From Myxococcota bacterium (GTDB lineage: Bacteria; Myxococcota_A; UBA9160; UBA4427): a stretch of DNA of 64,000 nucleotides. The notes under the pieces are model-generated. The model saw only the letters and a list, made by a program, of their open reading frames with translations, was not told the DNA's origin and did no database searches. The translations under genes were made by a program, and so were the position numbers. Location: the NCBI GenBank assembly GCA_028278345.1, contig JANQEL010000290.1:37098-101097 (forward strand), in the 5' to 3' direction. Shown here piece by piece: positions 62,195-64,000 of the stretch (positions are counted from its first letter, which is position 1; each line of letters opens with the position of its first letter).

Positions 62195-63976
62195 CTATTG
62201 GGACTTGCCTTGCAGCGCGCGCGAGCCTGTCTCACGCGCAACCACATTCGTGTTCCCGGACGGGACGCCGCTCCAATCGAGGCGGATGTCCCATTCGTAG
62301 GCGAGGTGTTCGGGAAGCGTCGGGGCCGTCTGGTTGTCGACGATGTCGTAGACGTTCTTCGGTGGCGTCGTCGTGGGATCGCGACCGAAGATGAAATCCT
62401 GGTCCTGCACGATGACGCGGTACGCCTTGTTCATCTCGAGGGCGCGTTCACGCGAAGGCGTGATCAGCTCGTAGACGTCCTTCGCAGCCGCCACCTTCGC
62501 GACATCGACGACACCCGGCGCCTTGAACCAGCGCACCTCCATCTCGGGGTTGCTGCGGAACTCGCCCCCGCCCCCAGCGCGCTCGAGGTAGGTGGCGATC
62601 TCGCCGCGCCTCTCGCCCATGTTCGGGGCATCGGGCATGCCGCGCAGATCGATGTAGCCCCAGCCCGCGGCGCCATCGACCTTGCGCGCAAAGCTGAAGG
62701 TGCTGTCGATGGTGGAACCGATCGACGAGTGGCAACCCATGCAGAAGAAGTTCTCTTCCCAGGTGTTGACGCGGAGCCGGCCCTTGCTGTTCTCGATGAA
62801 GCCGGTGATCACCCAGCCCATTTCGTTGTCGAAGCCGTAGTCGCCGCGATCGACGAAGCCCGGGAGCTGGCCGACGTACTTGGCGTGCGCTTCGTCTTCG
62901 TACGCTTCGAGGAGCTGCGGAACCGAGGTGGTCCAGCGCTTGCGCATGTAGCGCAGCTCCTTCATGCGGGGCGGGTTGTAGATGCCTCCCGCCTGGTCGA
63001 CGCCTATGTAGCGGACCGAATGCAGGAACTCGGTATCGATCGGATAGAGATAGGGAAGCTTCAGGGCGCGACGGGCAGCACCCACATACGAATCGGTCTG
63101 CGTGATCCGGTTCGCGCGACCGAGCTTCCCGTCGCCGTCCAGATCCTTTCCGACTGCGGCCTCGTCGACGTTCGCGACCGTGATCTCGTCGAGGCCCTTG
63201 AGGTTGGCCTCCACCAGGGCGAGGTTGGCCTTGTAGACGTCGCGCGAGTACCTGCCCTCTTCGGTCGTGCGGAAGGGTTCGCCGAGGCGGATCATCACGT
63301 CGTCGGTGGCGCCGTTGGTGGGCCAGAAGGTGCTCGGCAGCGGCTTGTAGCTGAAGGCGACCCAGTGACTGCCGTCGAGGGCGAAGCCCTCATCGTCGAA
63401 GGCTCCGGCGGCGAGGTGCAGGTTCTCGAGATCCGGCACATAGCCGCGGAATTCCGACTCGCGCAGCCGCAGTGCGAGCTCCGAGTAGTTGTCCTGGGCG
63501 ACCCAGGCGAGGATCTCTTCGTCGGAGATCGCCTTCACGCGCTTCGACCGATCCTCGAAGAGATTCTTCGAGCGATTCGTGAGCGCCGTGTCGCTGAAGC
63601 TGTAGACCCGCTGCAGCGTGCCGTCGTTCATCGCGTTCGGCCGGCCCGAAATCTGGTTCTGATGACAGACGTAGCAGGGGTTGTGCTGGCCTTCGGTGCG
63701 CGTGTAACACATCGGCGGCACGACGGCTTCGCGGTTGTACATCGTGTGGACGGGATGCACGGGCGGCATCTTCACGACCACGTCGTCGCTCGCCCGCATG
63801 ATCGCAAGAGCATCTTCATGGGAGTACTGCTCGTGTGCGGGCCTGGCGCTCGGCTCTACGGACTTGGTCGTGCCGACTTCAGCGCTCGCGCGGCCGTCCT
63901 CCCGCAACAGAATGAAGGCCGTAGACAGGACCAGAACCGAAACACCGATTGCACCAAGTCGGATCGCACTCCCCAT
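62195..63976 (-). CDS. Secreted di-heme cytochrome-like protein
   Basis: 593 aa. N-terminal signal/anchor (IRLGAIGVSVLVLSTAFILL). Two CxxCH heme sites: HNPCYVCHQNQI near residue 110 and NFFCMGCHSSIGST near residue 415. No other cytochrome family motif is recognised. Domain text between them (DLDGDGKLGRANRITQTDSYVGAARRALKLPYLYPIDTEFLHSVRYIG) is unlike typical small cytochromes. ATG 63976 is chosen; ATG 63997 is equally possible, and the gene's 5' region touches the window edge. It is co-transcribed with the PhoX-like gene. A periplasmic electron-transfer or oxidase role is inferred. Confidence 0.72.
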   Translation of the reverse strand: MGSAIRLGAIGVSVLVLSTAFILLREDGRASAEVGTTKSVEPSARPAHEQYSHEDALAIMRASDDVVVKMPPVHPVHTMYNREAVVPPMCYTRTEGQHNPCYVCHQNQISGRPNAMNDGTLQRVYSFSDTALTNRSKNLFEDRSKRVKAISDEEILAWVAQDNYSELALRLRESEFRGYVPDLENLHLAAGAFDDEGFALDGSHWVAFSYKPLPSTFWPTNGATDDVMIRLGEPFRTTEEGRYSRDVYKANLALVEANLKGLDEITVANVDEAAVGKDLDGDGKLGRANRITQTDSYVGAARRALKLPYLYPIDTEFLHSVRYIGVDQAGGIYNPPRMKELRYMRKRWTTSVPQLLEAYEDEAHAKYVGQLPGFVDRGDYGFDNEMGWVITGFIENSKGRLRVNTWEENFFCMGCHSSIGSTIDSTFSFARKVDGAAGWGYIDLRGMPDAPNMGERRGEIATYLERAGGGGEFRSNPEMEVRWFKAPGVVDVAKVAAAKDVYELITPSRERALEMNKAYRVIVQDQDFIFGRDPTTTPPKNVYDIVDNQTAPTLPEHLAYEWDIRLDWSGVPSGNTNVVARETGSRALQGKSQ

Positions 63977-64000
63977 TGCTCTCGCTTGCCCTCCCATTCG

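Overview
The window is high-GC DNA (roughly two-thirds G+C by eye), densely packed with protein genes on both strands. It has many GTG starts, ATGA/GTGA overlaps, and no visible tRNA, rRNA, CRISPR array, integrase or transposase. LPS genes (lpxD, gmhA), a TonB-dependent receptor, MlaC, SCO1, bacterioferritin and PEP-CTERM-type surface proteins point to an aerobic Gram-negative. The ccsA-hemA-hemC-cobA/hemD-hemB order resembles deltaproteobacterial-type lineages (Myxococcota, Desulfobacterota, Binatota and relatives). That placement is an inference, not a measurement.

Layout. 1-8.5 kb: partial SCO1-like gene, mlaC, a NahK-like kinase, an AI-2E family permease, lysA, a secreted hypothetical, an SDR epimerase and an aldehyde dehydrogenase. 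8.6-10 kb: two convergent ECF sigma factor genes sharing a clear bidirectional terminator. 10-21 kb: SHOCT protein, orphan egtD-like methyltransferase, polA with a histone-like Lys/Ala tail, a 168-bp palindromic mobile-type element, acpP, a TetR regulator, cysK, truD, rnhB, lpxD and a UspA protein. 21-26 kb: a membrane protein with a very acidic tail, a histidine kinase/response regulator pair, and a DUF2306 protein followed by a lipoprotein. 26-32 kb: a minus-strand tetrapyrrole operon (ccsA, hemA, hemC, fused cobA-hemD, hemB, DUF4177). 32-42 kb: macro-domain protein, an unfamiliar gene coupled to gmhA, trxA, argD-like aminotransferase, PA3286-type KAS III, DUF1801, PhyH dioxygenase, amidohydrolase, SRPBCC and HAD proteins. 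42-50 kb: the cell-shape cluster mreB-mreC-mreD-mrdA-rodA, then a divergent PpiD-like chaperone.

49.8-60.5 kb is an iron/heme island and the most interesting part. A minus-strand arm carries bfd-bfr. A second minus-strand arm carries a TonB receptor, a DNRLRE protein with a sorting-type C-terminus, and the 56-aa hemP gene that the ORF track misses. A plus-strand arm carries hutX-like, hmuT, hmuU and hmuV, tightly overlapped. It continues without a visible break into a 207-aa protein of unknown function, a canonical PEP-CTERM protein, a 76-aa Cys/His-rich protein and a flavin monooxygenase-like enzyme. A shared Fur-like operator (17 of 21 bases identical) sits in front of bfd and in the divergent TonB-receptor/hutX promoter region, which suggests one iron regulon. 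The window closes with a PhoX-like protein and a di-heme cytochrome in one minus-strand unit.

Gene calls rest on motif recognition by eye; no database search was run.
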